Under the pieces are notes generated by a model. It did no database searches, was not told the origin of the DNA, and worked only from the letters and a program-made list of their open reading frames with translations. Made by a program: the position numbers and the translations under genes. This document shows, one piece after another, positions 1 to 7,943 of a stretch of DNA of 64,000 nucleotides. This stretch comes from Oscillospiraceae bacterium (lineage in GTDB: Bacteria > Bacillota > Clostridia > Oscillospirales > Acutalibacteraceae), in contig SVOH01000007.1 in NCBI GenBank assembly GCA_015066515.1, positions 24,687 to 88,686 of the forward strand. Reading direction: 5' to 3'. Each line of letters opens with the position of its first letter. Position 1 is the stretch's first letter.

Positions 1-22
1 CGTCTATTGCAAGCAGTTTCAA
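1..22 (-). CDS. tsaB: Partial gene start, probably tRNA t6A protein TsaB
   Basis: Only seven codons are inside the window. On the minus strand an AAGGAG ribosome-binding site (33-38) precedes a TTG codon at 22-20, and the translation reads M-K-L-L-A-I-D. TsaB (YeaZ) proteins characteristically begin MKILAIDTS, so this is a plausible start of tsaB, a partner of TsaD in tRNA threonylcarbamoyladenosine synthesis. It would diverge from dusB. The upstream ATG (30-28) and GTG (27-25) both run into TGA at once and cannot be the start. The identification rests on seven residues and is tentative. Confidence 0.35.
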
Positions 23-102
23 AACACCATTTCTCCTTATAGTATATAATTATATATATTATAACAACTAAATATCAATTTGTCACTATAAAAATTAAAA
101 AA

Positions 103-131
103 TTGACAGAATGTTCATTTTCTTGTATAAT
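103..131 (+). promoter_or_regulatory. Consensus sigma-A promoter of dusB
   Basis: TTGACA (103-108), a 17-bp spacer and TATAAT (126-131) match the vegetative consensus exactly. The predicted start point is near 138, only about three bases before the dusB ATG at 141, so the transcript would be leaderless or nearly so. Confidence 0.85.
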
Positions 132-140
132 CGGTTTGCT

Positions 141-1106
141 ATGAAGATAAAAGATATCGAAATTAAAGGATTTGCGGCTCTCGCTCCTATGGCAGGTGTT
201 GCCGATAGAGCAATGAGAGAAATATGTGCTGGGTTTGGTGCAGGCTTTACTGTCGGTGAGCTTACAAGTGCGCGTGGCGTTATGCAGGGCGATAAAAAGT
301 CGGCGAGACTGCTTGAGTGCTTTGGTGATTCGGTTTGTGCGTCACAGTTATTTGGTCGCGATCCTGAAATTATGGCTCAAGCGGCACTAAAAGCCCAAGA
401 ACTAAACCCTGATTTTATAGACATAAATATGGGTTGTCCCGCCCCAAAGGTTGCAGGTCACGGTGGTGGAAGCGCCCTTATGAAAGAGCCAGAGCTTGCC
501 GCCAAAATAGTAGAAGAAGTAGTAAAGGCGGCACACGTGCCCATTACCGTAAAAATACGTGCAGGGTGGGATAATGATACACTAAACGCTGTAGAACTTG
601 CTCGTGTGTGTGAAGCGGCAGGTGCCTCGGCAATAACCGTTCACGGAAGAACAAGAAAGCAGATGTACGCTCCACCTGTAAACTATGATATAATTTGTGA
701 AGTAAAAAATGCTGTTAAAATCCCTGTGATTGCAAACGGGGATATAACCGATGCTAAAAGCGCAAAATTTATGTACGAGTACACCGGCTGTGACTATGTT
801 ATGGTAGGTCGCGGCGCGCAGGGTAATCCCTTTGTTTTTGAAGAGATAAATTCTTTTTTTGAAGGTAGAGAGTATATTCCGCCCACACTCTACCAACGCT
901 TTGAAACTTGTTTAAAACAGATAGAACTTATGCACAAGTATAAAGAACCACGCACTGCTATTTTAGAGTCAAGAAAGCATACTGCGTGGTATTTGACAGG
1001 TCTTCGTGGTTCGGCGGCTTTGCGTCGTATGTGCGGCGAAATATCGTCACTTGACGATATAAAAAGAATATTTGAAAAAGCACTTGAACAAAACCGTGAT
1101 TTATGA
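141..1106 (+). CDS. dusB: tRNA-dihydrouridine synthase (DusB family)
   Basis: FMN-dependent reductase that converts specific uridines in the tRNA D-loop to dihydrouridine. About 321 residues, normal for the family. Visible hallmarks are the N-terminal ALAPMAGVAD, the active-site segment DINMGCPAPKV with its catalytic Cys, TVKIRAGWD, the HGRTR motif, IPVIANGDI and VMVGRGAQGNP of the TIM barrel, then a C-terminal helical tRNA-binding region. I start at ATG 141. An in-frame ATG at 111 lies inside the promoter and would add ten residues that do not fit the family. No Shine-Dalgarno precedes 141, consistent with leaderless translation. yebC follows 45 bp downstream on the same strand. Confidence 0.95.
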   Translation: MKIKDIEIKGFAALAPMAGVADRAMREICAGFGAGFTVGELTSARGVMQGDKKSARLLECFGDSVCASQLFGRDPEIMAQAALKAQELNPDFIDINMGCPAPKVAGHGGGSALMKEPELAAKIVEEVVKAAHVPITVKIRAGWDNDTLNAVELARVCEAAGASAITVHGRTRKQMYAPPVNYDIICEVKNAVKIPVIANGDITDAKSAKFMYEYTGCDYVMVGRGAQGNPFVFEEINSFFEGREYIPPTLYQRFETCLKQIELMHKYKEPRTAILESRKHTAWYLTGLRGSAALRRMCGEISSLDDIKRIFEKALEQNRDL

Positions 1107-1151
1107 TAAAATATCGTGGTTAAAATAAACTTTTTTAAGAAGGTAAAATTT

Positions 1152-1886
1152 ATGTCAGGACATTCTAAATGGAACAACATTAAGCGCAAAAAAGAAAAAA
1201 CCGATGCTGCAAAGGCTAAAATCTTTACAAAAATCGGTCGTGAAATTGCTGTTATAGTAAAGTCCGGTGGTCCCAATCCACAAGAAAACAGCAAGCTTAA
1301 GGATGCTATCGCAAAGGCTAAGGCAAACAACGTGCCTAACGATAATATTGAGCGTATTATTAAAAAGGCTGCAGGTGAGACAGGTGGCAATGAATATGAG
1401 GATTTAATCTATGAAGGTTATGGTCCATGCGGCGTAGCTGTTGTTGTAGAAACTCTTACAGACAACCGTAATCGTACAGCGGGAGAAATGCGTCATTATT
1501 TCGATAAATGTGGCGGTAACTTGGGTCAAAGTGGTTCGGTTATGTTTATGTTTGAGCGTAAGGGCGTAATAGCAATCGAGGGCGAGGGCCTTGATGAAGA
1601 CACTGTTATGGAAGCGGCTCTTGAAGCAGGAGCCGACGACTTTAGCTTTGATGGCGACGTATTTGAAATTACTACCGAGCCAAACGATTTAGGTACAGTT
1701 CGCGATGCTTTAGAAGAACAGGGTTACACCTTCCTTTCGGCAGAGGTTCAGTACATACCAAGTACTACAACCGCTATTGACGATCCCGATTTACAGGTGA
1801 AAATGGAAAAGCTTATCGATATGCTTGAAGACAATGATGACGTTCAAGCAATTTGGCACAACTGGGAAATGCCCGACGAAGATTAA
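1152..1886 (+). CDS. yebC: YebC/PmpR family protein (TACO1-type)
   Basis: Member of the YebC/TACO1 family, described both as a DNA-binding transcriptional regulator and as a factor that helps ribosomes through difficult proline stretches. 244 residues. The family's start, MSGHSKWNNIKRKK, fixes the first codon at ATG 1152, preceded by AAGAAGG; upstream in-frame codons add non-conserved sequence. Other hallmarks are KANNVPNDNIERIIKKA, YEGYGPCGVAVVVE, LTDNRNRT and the acidic C-terminus. Probably co-transcribed with dusB; a strong terminator follows. Confidence 0.96.
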   Translation: MSGHSKWNNIKRKKEKTDAAKAKIFTKIGREIAVIVKSGGPNPQENSKLKDAIAKAKANNVPNDNIERIIKKAAGETGGNEYEDLIYEGYGPCGVAVVVETLTDNRNRTAGEMRHYFDKCGGNLGQSGSVMFMFERKGVIAIEGEGLDEDTVMEAALEAGADDFSFDGDVFEITTEPNDLGTVRDALEEQGYTFLSAEVQYIPSTTTAIDDPDLQVKMEKLIDMLEDNDDVQAIWHNWEMPDED

Positions 1887-1903
1887 TATTATAAAATTTA
1901 TGC

Positions 1904-1937
1904 AACCGCAAACTCTTTTGAGTTTGCGGTTGTTTTT
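1904..1937 (+). terminator. Rho-independent terminator after yebC
   Basis: A perfect 12-bp stem AACCGCAAACTC/GAGTTTGCGGTT with a TTTT loop, followed by GTTTTTTG. It separates dusB-yebC from the sporulation operon. Confidence 0.93.
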
Positions 1938-1943
1938 TGTTCT

Positions 1944-1968
1944 ATATTTGTCGTGTCACTCATAGATT
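1944..1968 (+). promoter_or_regulatory. Possible sigma-E promoter of the spoIIIA operon
   Basis: ATATT (1944-1948) and CATAGATT (1961-1968), 12 bp apart, resemble the sigma-E pattern (ATATT, CATACA-T) known to drive spoIIIA in Bacillus. The match is partial. Placement just after the yebC terminator and 25 bp before the proposed spoIIIAA start supports it. Confidence 0.4.
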
Positions 1969-1992
1969 GTAACAAAAGGACAGTGAGGTAAG

Positions 1993-2898
1993 ATAGAATT
2001 TGATAATGCAATTATAAAGCTTTCGGACAAAGTTAAAAGGACACTGCAATTTATTCCGGATAATATTAAGCACAAGTGCGAGGAAATACGTATGCGTATG
2101 GGATTGCCGTTGTGTTTAACAGTAGAAGGAAAAACACTTTTTGTTTGCGAAAATAGTATAGTTTGCAATGAGTTACCTAAAAATCCGTTGCTTGTAACGA
2201 GTGATGAAATACAAAAAACATTGGCCGCACTTTGTAATAACTCGATTTATCTTTACGAAAACGAAATTAAACAAGGGTTTGTATCGTTGTCCGGCGGAAA
2301 CAGAGCAGGGGTGTGCGGATTTTTTAATGCAGAGGATATGCTTGTGTCGGTTACGTCAATAAATATAAGAATAGCGCGGCAAATATTTGGCTGCGCAGAT
2401 TCGTTATTGTCCTGTGCAAAAGGCGGCTTGCTGATAGTAGGCCCTCCAGGGAGTGGCAAGACCACGATTTTGCGTGATTTAATACGCTCTCTTTCCAGCG
2501 GACAAGACGGTACATATCATCGCGTGGCAGTAATAGACAGTCGAGGGGAAATTTCGGGTGGTGGAGTTTTAAATTTAGGTGTTTGTACCGACGTATTGCA
2601 TACAGCGAAGAAATCAATCGGCATAGACATTGCGCTTAGAACTATGTTTCCTCAATTTATTGCATTTGATGAAATAGGAACTGCTGACGAGCTTGAGGGT
2701 ATTAAAAACTGTTTTAATGCAGGTGTAGGTATTATTACGACAGCACATGGTGACAATTTATCTGACATAATGCATCGTGACATAACACGTAAATTTATCA
2801 CAAGTGGCGCAATACATAAAGTAGCGCTGCTGTCGTCTGAATTGGGACAACTACCACAAATTATAGCCTGCGAGGAAATAAGAGATGTTTATTGTTAA
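1993..2898 (+). CDS. spoIIIAA: Stage III sporulation protein AA (ATPase), non-standard start
   Basis: AAA+-type ATPase thought to power the SpoIIIA-SpoIIQ channel between mother cell and forespore. Walker A GPPGSGKTT, Walker B FIAFDEIG and a TAHGDN segment are present. The obvious ATG (2092) gives 268 residues and cuts off the family's N-terminal block. The reading frame continues upstream with family-like sequence (FDNAIIKLSDK, then LQFIPDNIKHKCEEIRMRMG) to an in-frame TGA at 1984, yet that stretch has no ATG, GTG or TTG. An ATA at 1993, behind AAGGACAGTGAGG, would give 301 residues, close to the usual ~307. I place the start there; CTG 2044 is an alternative. Overlaps spoIIIAB. Confidence 0.85.
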   Translation: MEFDNAIIKLSDKVKRTLQFIPDNIKHKCEEIRMRMGLPLCLTVEGKTLFVCENSIVCNELPKNPLLVTSDEIQKTLAALCNNSIYLYENEIKQGFVSLSGGNRAGVCGFFNAEDMLVSVTSINIRIARQIFGCADSLLSCAKGGLLIVGPPGSGKTTILRDLIRSLSSGQDGTYHRVAVIDSRGEISGGGVLNLGVCTDVLHTAKKSIGIDIALRTMFPQFIAFDEIGTADELEGIKNCFNAGVGIITTAHGDNLSDIMHRDITRKFITSGAIHKVALLSSELGQLPQIIACEEIRDVYC

Positions 2899-3337
2899 GC
2901 TTATAGGGATTGGTTTGATTTTTTTATCATGTGCTTTTACAGGCTTTTTAAAGAGAAATGCGTTAGCGGCGCGACTTAAAAAACTATCATTGCTTTTCGA
3001 TGGCGTGAACATACTATATGAAAATATAGAGCAGGGCGCAAATACACTTGATATTGCCATAAAAAATTCTTTGGGTAATTGTAATTTTATAAAGTGCGAA
3101 AACGGTTCTTATATATGCATAGATTCCGATTTAAAAAAAGATAAGTATATAATAGAAGACTTTTTTTGCGGCCTCGGTTCAGCTACTAAAAGGCTGGAAT
3201 GTGACCGAATTAATAACTTTAAAATAAAGTTAAAAGCACAAATTAAGGACGCCCAAATCGAAAGTGAGCAAAAGGGTAAAATCTACGGCACTTTAGGTAT
3301 CTGTTTGGGACTTGCCATAGCTATATTACTGATTTAG
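2885..3337 (+). CDS. spoIIIAB: Stage III sporulation protein AB
   Basis: Second gene of the spoIIIA operon, 150 residues. An N-terminal membrane segment (about residues 3-20), a central helical cytoplasmic domain with charged stretches and a C-terminal membrane segment (IYGTLGICLGLAIAILLI) match SpoIIIAB, which structurally resembles GspF-type secretion platform proteins. Slightly shorter than the Bacillus protein (~171). The start overlaps the end of spoIIIAA by 14 bp, which implies translational coupling. Identification rests on topology plus operon position. Confidence 0.9.
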   Translation: MFIVKLIGIGLIFLSCAFTGFLKRNALAARLKKLSLLFDGVNILYENIEQGANTLDIAIKNSLGNCNFIKCENGSYICIDSDLKKDKYIIEDFFCGLGSATKRLECDRINNFKIKLKAQIKDAQIESEQKGKIYGTLGICLGLAIAILLI

Positions 3338-3347
3338 AGGTAGAAAA

Positions 3348-3542
3348 ATGGATGTAGATTTTATATTTAAGGTAGCGGCAATCGGTATTATTGTAACGGT
3401 GCTTCATCAATTGCTTGTGCGCTCAGGTCGCGAGGAACAGGCAATGCTTGTAACACTTTCAGGATTGGTTGTGGTGCTACTTATGGTGGTTGGCGCCATA
3501 GCAGATTTGTTTGGTACAATCAAAGGATTGTTTGGATTGTGA
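3348..3542 (+). CDS. spoIIIAC: Stage III sporulation protein AC
   Basis: Small two-helix membrane protein of 64 residues, the normal size. Two hydrophobic segments flank a short charged loop (LLVRSGREEQA) typical of SpoIIIAC. It works in the mother-cell membrane as part of the SpoIIIA complex. RBS GAGGTAG precedes ATG 3348, and its stop overlaps the GTG of spoIIIAD. Confidence 0.95.
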   Translation: MDVDFIFKVAAIGIIVTVLHQLLVRSGREEQAMLVTLSGLVVVLLMVVGAIADLFGTIKGLFGL

Positions 3543-3934
3543 GCGGTGAATTGATACGCATTGTGGCCGTTATAATTGTGGCGGCAGTTTTTGTTACAGC
3601 GCTTCGCACAAGATTGGGTGAATATTCTTTTGTTTTGGTGCTTGCAGTGGTTTCGATTGTGTTAGTAGTAATCTTTGGAAATTTGTTTGGCGCTATATCA
3701 AAACTTAATGATTTGTTTTACAAAAGCGGCAATGCCGCCGTGTATTTTATTACGGCGCTAAAAGCGTTGGGTATTTCTTATATTACGACCTTTGCAGCCG
3801 ATATTTGTAGAGATTTTGGGCTTTCGGCTTTGGCGCAAGCATCTGAGATTGCAGGTAGGGTTGCGATTTTTTTACTTAGCCTACCGCTTATGACTGCTGT
3901 GCTTCAAGCGGCAATGAAGTTTGTGGGATTATGA
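3539..3934 (+). CDS. spoIIIAD: Stage III sporulation protein AD
   Basis: 131-residue membrane protein with four or more hydrophobic helices and the SpoIIIAD-like segment FITALKALGISYITTFAADICRDF split around a conserved ALGI core. It starts with GTG 3539, overlapping the spoIIIAC stop by 4 bp, so coupled translation is likely. Its stop overlaps the next start (ATGA). Confidence 0.95.
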   Translation: MSGELIRIVAVIIVAAVFVTALRTRLGEYSFVLVLAVVSIVLVVIFGNLFGAISKLNDLFYKSGNAAVYFITALKALGISYITTFAADICRDFGLSALAQASEIAGRVAIFLLSLPLMTAVLQAAMKFVGL

Positions 3935-5034
3935 AAAAAATAGTTATTTTTATGCTTATGGCGTTCTTGTTATCTTTGAGCGTTAATGCTGACAGTTATG
4001 CCACACAGTACGATAACGTAAATGCAAGCGAATTGGAAAACAGCCTTGATGAACAAACCAGGGAATTTTTTGAAAATAACGGTATTGATGCTAAGGATCC
4101 TGATTGGGTCAACCGAATAACCAGCGGCGGTGTACTTAAGCACATATGGCAGCTTTTTACGGGCGGAATCAAAACACCTATAAAAACGGGTGTTTTGATT
4201 GCCGGTATAATATTTTTGACAGCATCACTTACGGCGTTTGGTTCATCTCCGCGTTTTGAAACAGCTATATATGCGGCGGTTCTTGCTATAAGTGCTTTGA
4301 TTGCTACAGATATTTGGAAAAGCGTAGAAATTGCAATTAATGCGGTAAAAAGCTGCTGCACATTTATGATTTCCTTTGTACCGGTCTTTGCCAGCATATT
4401 GGCGCTTTCGGGAAAAACAGTAACCGCCCCCGCAATGAGTACATTGCTTTTGGGTGCTACCGAAGCAGTATCCTTTGTAGCAACCTTTGCTGTATTGCCG
4501 CTTATGGGTGGTTATCTTGCCCTTAGCATTGGTGCGGGGGTGTCGCCACTTTTAAACAGCAACGGTATAGTTGACGGTGTTAAAAAATTTTCAATGTGGA
4601 TAATGTCGCTATTAGGCACATTGTTTATAGGTGTTTTAAGTATTCAGACAGCCGTAAATTCAGCGGCCGACAGCGTTACGCTCCGTACAGCAAAATTTAT
4701 ACTGGGCACATCGGTTCCTGTGGCAGGTGGCGTTCTTGGAGAGGCGGTGTCTACCATATCAACCTCGATAGGACTTTTGCGTTCGTCAATTGGCGTTTAC
4801 GGTGTGGTGGCTTTAGCAATTACACTGCTTCCCATCGTTGTTGAACTGATTTTGTGGCGGTGTATGTTAATGATTAATATATCGTTGGGCGAGCTGTTTT
4901 CATTACCTAAAATAACAGGTATTTTGCGGGCGGTTGATTCAATGTTATCGGTGCTTATGGGTATAGTTTTATTGGTTGGAGGAATGTTTATAATATCGCT
5001 TGCGGTGGTAGTAATGGCAGGTAGGTCGCAATGA
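3931..5034 (+). CDS. spoIIIAE: Stage III sporulation protein AE
   Basis: 367 residues with an N-terminal signal-like segment (MKKIVIFMLMAFLLSLSVNA), an extracytoplasmic stretch, then about seven or eight membrane helices. Conserved pieces include GGVLGEAVSTISTSIGLLRSSIG (about residues 267-289) and VLMGIVLLVGG near the end. Largest integral membrane subunit of the SpoIIIA complex. Four-base overlaps with both neighbours. Confidence 0.95.
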   Translation: MKKIVIFMLMAFLLSLSVNADSYATQYDNVNASELENSLDEQTREFFENNGIDAKDPDWVNRITSGGVLKHIWQLFTGGIKTPIKTGVLIAGIIFLTASLTAFGSSPRFETAIYAAVLAISALIATDIWKSVEIAINAVKSCCTFMISFVPVFASILALSGKTVTAPAMSTLLLGATEAVSFVATFAVLPLMGGYLALSIGAGVSPLLNSNGIVDGVKKFSMWIMSLLGTLFIGVLSIQTAVNSAADSVTLRTAKFILGTSVPVAGGVLGEAVSTISTSIGLLRSSIGVYGVVALAITLLPIVVELILWRCMLMINISLGELFSLPKITGILRAVDSMLSVLMGIVLLVGGMFIISLAVVVMAGRSQ

Positions 5035-5456
5035 ACGGTATAAATTCTTTTATCATCGGTTTTAGCAGTAGTTGTATATTGCTTGGTTTTTTATATATGC
5101 TGTGTCCGTCAGGCAATATGAGCGCCAGTGTAAAATACATATTTTGTTTGTGCTTTGTTTGCTGTATTGTGGGCTCGGCTCTAAGTATTAAACAGCCTGA
5201 TTTTTCAATGATAGAAAAAGCCCAAAATGCCGAAATAATTACTGAACAAAACGCCTCTGTTACAGCGCAAATGATATTTAGCGAGGCGCTTACGCAAAAA
5301 AATATAAATTTTAGAAAAATCACAGTTGATACTAATAAATTGGCTGATGGCAGCATAGTAATAAGTAGAATAACCGTTTACACAAGTGAACCGCCGCAGA
5401 AGGTGCTTGAGGTAATAAAATCAGACAGCTATGAGGTAATAGTGATAAATGAATGA
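5031..5456 (+). CDS. spoIIIAF: Stage III sporulation protein AF
   Basis: 141 residues: two N-terminal membrane helices separated by a short CPSGNMS-containing loop, followed by a soluble domain of ring-building type ending in a beta-strand-rich segment (ITVYTSEPPQKVLEVIK). This matches SpoIIIAF, shown in Bacillus to have a ring-forming soluble domain. Overlaps spoIIIAE by 4 bp and spoIIIAG by 8 bp. Confidence 0.9.
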   Translation: MNGINSFIIGFSSSCILLGFLYMLCPSGNMSASVKYIFCLCFVCCIVGSALSIKQPDFSMIEKAQNAEIITEQNASVTAQMIFSEALTQKNINFRKITVDTNKLADGSIVISRITVYTSEPPQKVLEVIKSDSYEVIVINE

Positions 5457-5985
5457 AAAAATAAAAAAGATAACTCAAAATCCTAAGTTATTAGTTGTTA
5501 TTGGCTTGTGTGGAATTGCGCTTATTTTTATATCATCGCTTTTTGGTGGTGAAGGCAAAAGTGAAAAATCTGATATAAAAGAACAAACCTATACCGCAGA
5601 GGAATATAGGGTAACACTTGAAAAAGATATTAAAAATATAGTTACGGGTATTACAGGGGATAAAAGGGCAACGGTGGTTGTAACGCTTGAAAGCGGAATA
5701 CGCTACAGCTATGCAAGTGCTGACGAAACCGACACAACAAGCGCTACGGGCAGCACTACCGACCAAAGCAGCGAAAGCAAAAAGCAGTCATATATTACTG
5801 TCAAAACCGCCGACGGTGGTGAACAAGCACTTATTGTTACCGAAATTATGCCCGAGGTACGTGGTGTGGCAATTATTTGCGATGGTGGGAACAATGAAAT
5901 CATCGCCGAAAAAATTAAAAATGCCGTTACAGCGGCTTTAAATATTACATCAAAACGAGTATATATTTCAGGAGGAACTGGATAA
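5449..5985 (+). CDS. spoIIIAG: Stage III sporulation protein AG
   Basis: 178 residues with a single N-terminal membrane helix (about residues 14-30) and an extracytoplasmic domain. SpoIIIAG forms a large multimeric ring in the intermembrane space of the engulfed forespore. A Thr/Ser-rich insert (about residues 94-110) interrupts the fold, as is usual in the family. The segment VRGVAIICDGGNNEIIAEKIKNA and the ending TSKRVYISGG are family hallmarks. Stop and next start overlap as TAATG. Confidence 0.95.
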   Translation: MNEKIKKITQNPKLLVVIGLCGIALIFISSLFGGEGKSEKSDIKEQTYTAEEYRVTLEKDIKNIVTGITGDKRATVVVTLESGIRYSYASADETDTTSATGSTTDQSSESKKQSYITVKTADGGEQALIVTEIMPEVRGVAIICDGGNNEIIAEKIKNAVTAALNITSKRVYISGGTG

Positions 5986-6524
5986 TGAAAAAAGGTAAGG
6001 TATTTGGCAAGCATCATGTGGTATTGGCGCTTATGGTTTTGGCTTTGGGTGCAGCAGTATGGCTTAATATGAAGTTTTCTTCTAGCGAAAAATACTTAGG
6101 CGAAGCAACACTTGTTACCGACAGTGAAATTTCAAGCGGTGAAGCGGTTCAAACAGGCGCCAAGGTAGAGCAGGATACAGATTATTTTGAAACGGCTAAA
6201 AAAGATCGACAAAAAGCACTTGATGCGGCACAGGAAACGGTAGAAGAAACGCTAAAATCGGCAAACGCTACCGATTCCGAGCGGGAAGTGGCACTCAAAA
6301 CGACGGGCGAAATTGCTGCAAGAATAGAAAAGGCCGCAAATATAGAAACCCTACTTAAAGCTAAGGGCTTTGAAAAAGCGGTTGTTGTAATAGGTGAAAA
6401 TGATGTCAGCGTTGTTGTAAAAAGCGAGGGCATAACTACTGCGCAAACTTTACAAATACAGGACATAGTTACAGCTCAGACCAAAGTACCACTCAGTAAT
6501 ATAAAAATTGTAACAATAAAATAA
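5985..6524 (+). CDS. spoIIIAH: Stage III sporulation protein AH
   Basis: 179 residues with an N-terminal membrane anchor (about residues 12-27), an acidic linker and a YscJ/FliF-like extracytoplasmic domain (ETLLKAKGFEKAVVVIGENDVSVVVKS split around GFEKAVV). SpoIIIAH binds forespore SpoIIQ to join the two membranes. Last gene of the eight-gene operon. No spoIIQ is in the window; in Clostridia its role can be taken by another LytM-type protein. Confidence 0.95.
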   Translation: MKKGKVFGKHHVVLALMVLALGAAVWLNMKFSSSEKYLGEATLVTDSEISSGEAVQTGAKVEQDTDYFETAKKDRQKALDAAQETVEETLKSANATDSEREVALKTTGEIAARIEKAANIETLLKAKGFEKAVVVIGENDVSVVVKSEGITTAQTLQIQDIVTAQTKVPLSNIKIVTIK

Positions 6525-6528
6525 ATTC

Positions 6529-6557
6529 TTGCGTTAACGCGTGAATTGTGATACAAT
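6529..6557 (+). promoter_or_regulatory. Sigma-A promoter of asp23
   Basis: TTGCGT (6529-6534), 17-bp spacer, TACAAT (6552-6557). The palindrome GCGTTAACGC (6531-6540) overlaps the -35 and could be an operator. Confidence 0.7.
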
Positions 6558-6619
6558 GTTTTTGTAATAATATTACAAGAGTACAATTTAAAAGATTTTT
6601 ATATACGGAGGAATGACAA

Positions 6620-6961
6620 ATGGGTAACAACACACAACTTTCCGTAAGCACCGAAGTGCTTGAAAAAATGGCCGAGCTTGCTGCATTGGAAATTACTGGT
6701 GTAAAGGGCATTTCTAAAAAGGCAATTGACATTAAGGGCGCTATTAAGTCTAAGAGCGTTGTTAAGGGCGTAAAGGTTGAAAGCGTTAACGGCGCAATAG
6801 CTATTAATATTTATATCTGCGTTGATGCAAACGCCAAAATACGCGAGGTTGCTGAGGCTGTTCAAAACAATGTTAAGGATAAAATCCAGACAATGACCGG
6901 CAGTGCTGTGACACGAGTTAACGTTAATGTTGAAGATGTTGACTTTGAAGAGGCAGAATAA
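6620..6961 (+). CDS. Asp23/Gls24 family envelope stress protein
   Basis: 113-residue Asp23/Gls24 domain protein (YloU-like). Family features include the N-terminal ISTEVLEKMAELAALEI-like block (here VSTEVLEKMAELAALEITG), the central glycine-valine strand GVKVESVNGAIAINIYICVD and the ending VTRVNVNVEDVDF. These proteins associate with the membrane and cell-envelope homeostasis. GGAGG lies upstream of ATG 6620. In many Clostridia it sits next to the spoIIIA operon, as here, with its own promoter and terminator. Confidence 0.94.
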   Translation: MGNNTQLSVSTEVLEKMAELAALEITGVKGISKKAIDIKGAIKSKSVVKGVKVESVNGAIAINIYICVDANAKIREVAEAVQNNVKDKIQTMTGSAVTRVNVNVEDVDFEEAE

Positions 6962-6978
6962 TAAGTTTTTGCAAATTA

Positions 6979-7010
6979 AAAAGGGCGAGGAATTCCTCGC
7001 CCTTTATTTT
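6979..7010. terminator. Bidirectional terminator between asp23 and the minus-strand gene
   Basis: A perfect palindrome AAAGGGCGAGGAATTCCTCGCCCTTT with A-rich and T-rich flanks can stop transcription from either side, serving asp23 (+) and the gene ending at 7011 (-). Confidence 0.9.
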
Positions 7011-7943
7011 TTACTGCATTTTGCTTAACATATCGTCAATCGACTTGTCGTTATTGAACTCTACATCGCATGGTTTTTTGTGCATAGACCAACATTCTGT
7101 AAGTGACACGGTTTCATTTGGTGCAACCAATTTTAACGGACTAAGGGATTCCACCTCGATAAAGCCGTTGTTGGTAAAGGTTTCAAAGCTACAGTTATTA
7201 TCCGGATATTTTTCGTAAGGGTGAATGGTTTCGTAGCTTTTACAAAAAACATCATTGCCAAGACAATAATACACTTTGGCGTCGTTAAGGTTAAATCCAA
7301 GTTTAAATGACTGCTCTATATTTATATCTTGACGAAGAGTTACATATTTTTTGCCAAAGTGAACACGGCTGTCGGCAAGATTTGTATACGGCCATACCGA
7401 TATATTACGGTTTGCAAGAAGACCGGTATCGTTTGTGTTCATAGGTATAATCAGTGTGCCGTGCTGTGCCGATACAGTAAGCCCCCATATAGAAAATTCC
7501 TGTGGTGCATCGGCAATATTTGTAACACGCATAGTTACCTGCATATCAGCGCTATTAGGATTCATTTTTACTTCAAGTTGTTTTTGCATACCGTTTTCAA
7601 CTTCGGCGTTTGGTGTAAAAATTGCGCCGTTTTCGATAACTTCGTATTTTACGGGGTCAAGGTCGGGGTAGTAGCTGTGGGGATAGCTTTCGGGGGAAGT
7701 CCATATGCGGTGGCCACCTAGAATTTCCCATTTCTTGCCACATCCAAAAAAGTCTTGAAATTCTTTATCATCTTTTGGTGCCATAACATTACGATTGTCG
7801 CACATAATGTTTTGTCCGTCAATAAAGCCAAAGCGAATAATACGTGGGCCTACGTCGATAGTAACGTATGCTTCGATAATTTCGTTTGACAGGCTTAACA
7901 CTTTACCATAGTTTTTGTAGTCCTTGATTTCAGTCTTAATCAT
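7011..7943 (-). CDS. Galactose-mutarotase-fold protein of unknown function
   Basis: 310 residues. The all-beta pattern and motifs (VGPRIIRFGFIDG, LGGHRIWTSPESYPHSYYPD, QEFSIWGLTVSAQHGTLIIP) resemble the DUF4380-type, aldose-1-epimerase-like superfold that binds carbohydrates. The conserved Gly-Gly-His-Arg and Trp/His residues suggest a sugar-binding pocket. No signal peptide. The start, ATG 7943, follows AAGGAAGAG. It overlaps the 3' end of tmcAL by 4 bp, so the two are probably co-transcribed. Substrate unknown; a role in sugar handling near galK is inference. Confidence 0.75.
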   Translation of the reverse strand: MIKTEIKDYKNYGKVLSLSNEIIEAYVTIDVGPRIIRFGFIDGQNIMCDNRNVMAPKDDKEFQDFFGCGKKWEILGGHRIWTSPESYPHSYYPDLDPVKYEVIENGAIFTPNAEVENGMQKQLEVKMNPNSADMQVTMRVTNIADAPQEFSIWGLTVSAQHGTLIIPMNTNDTGLLANRNISVWPYTNLADSRVHFGKKYVTLRQDINIEQSFKLGFNLNDAKVYYCLGNDVFCKSYETIHPYEKYPDNNCSFETFTNNGFIEVESLSPLKLVAPNETVSLTECWSMHKKPCDVEFNNDKSIDDMLSKMQ

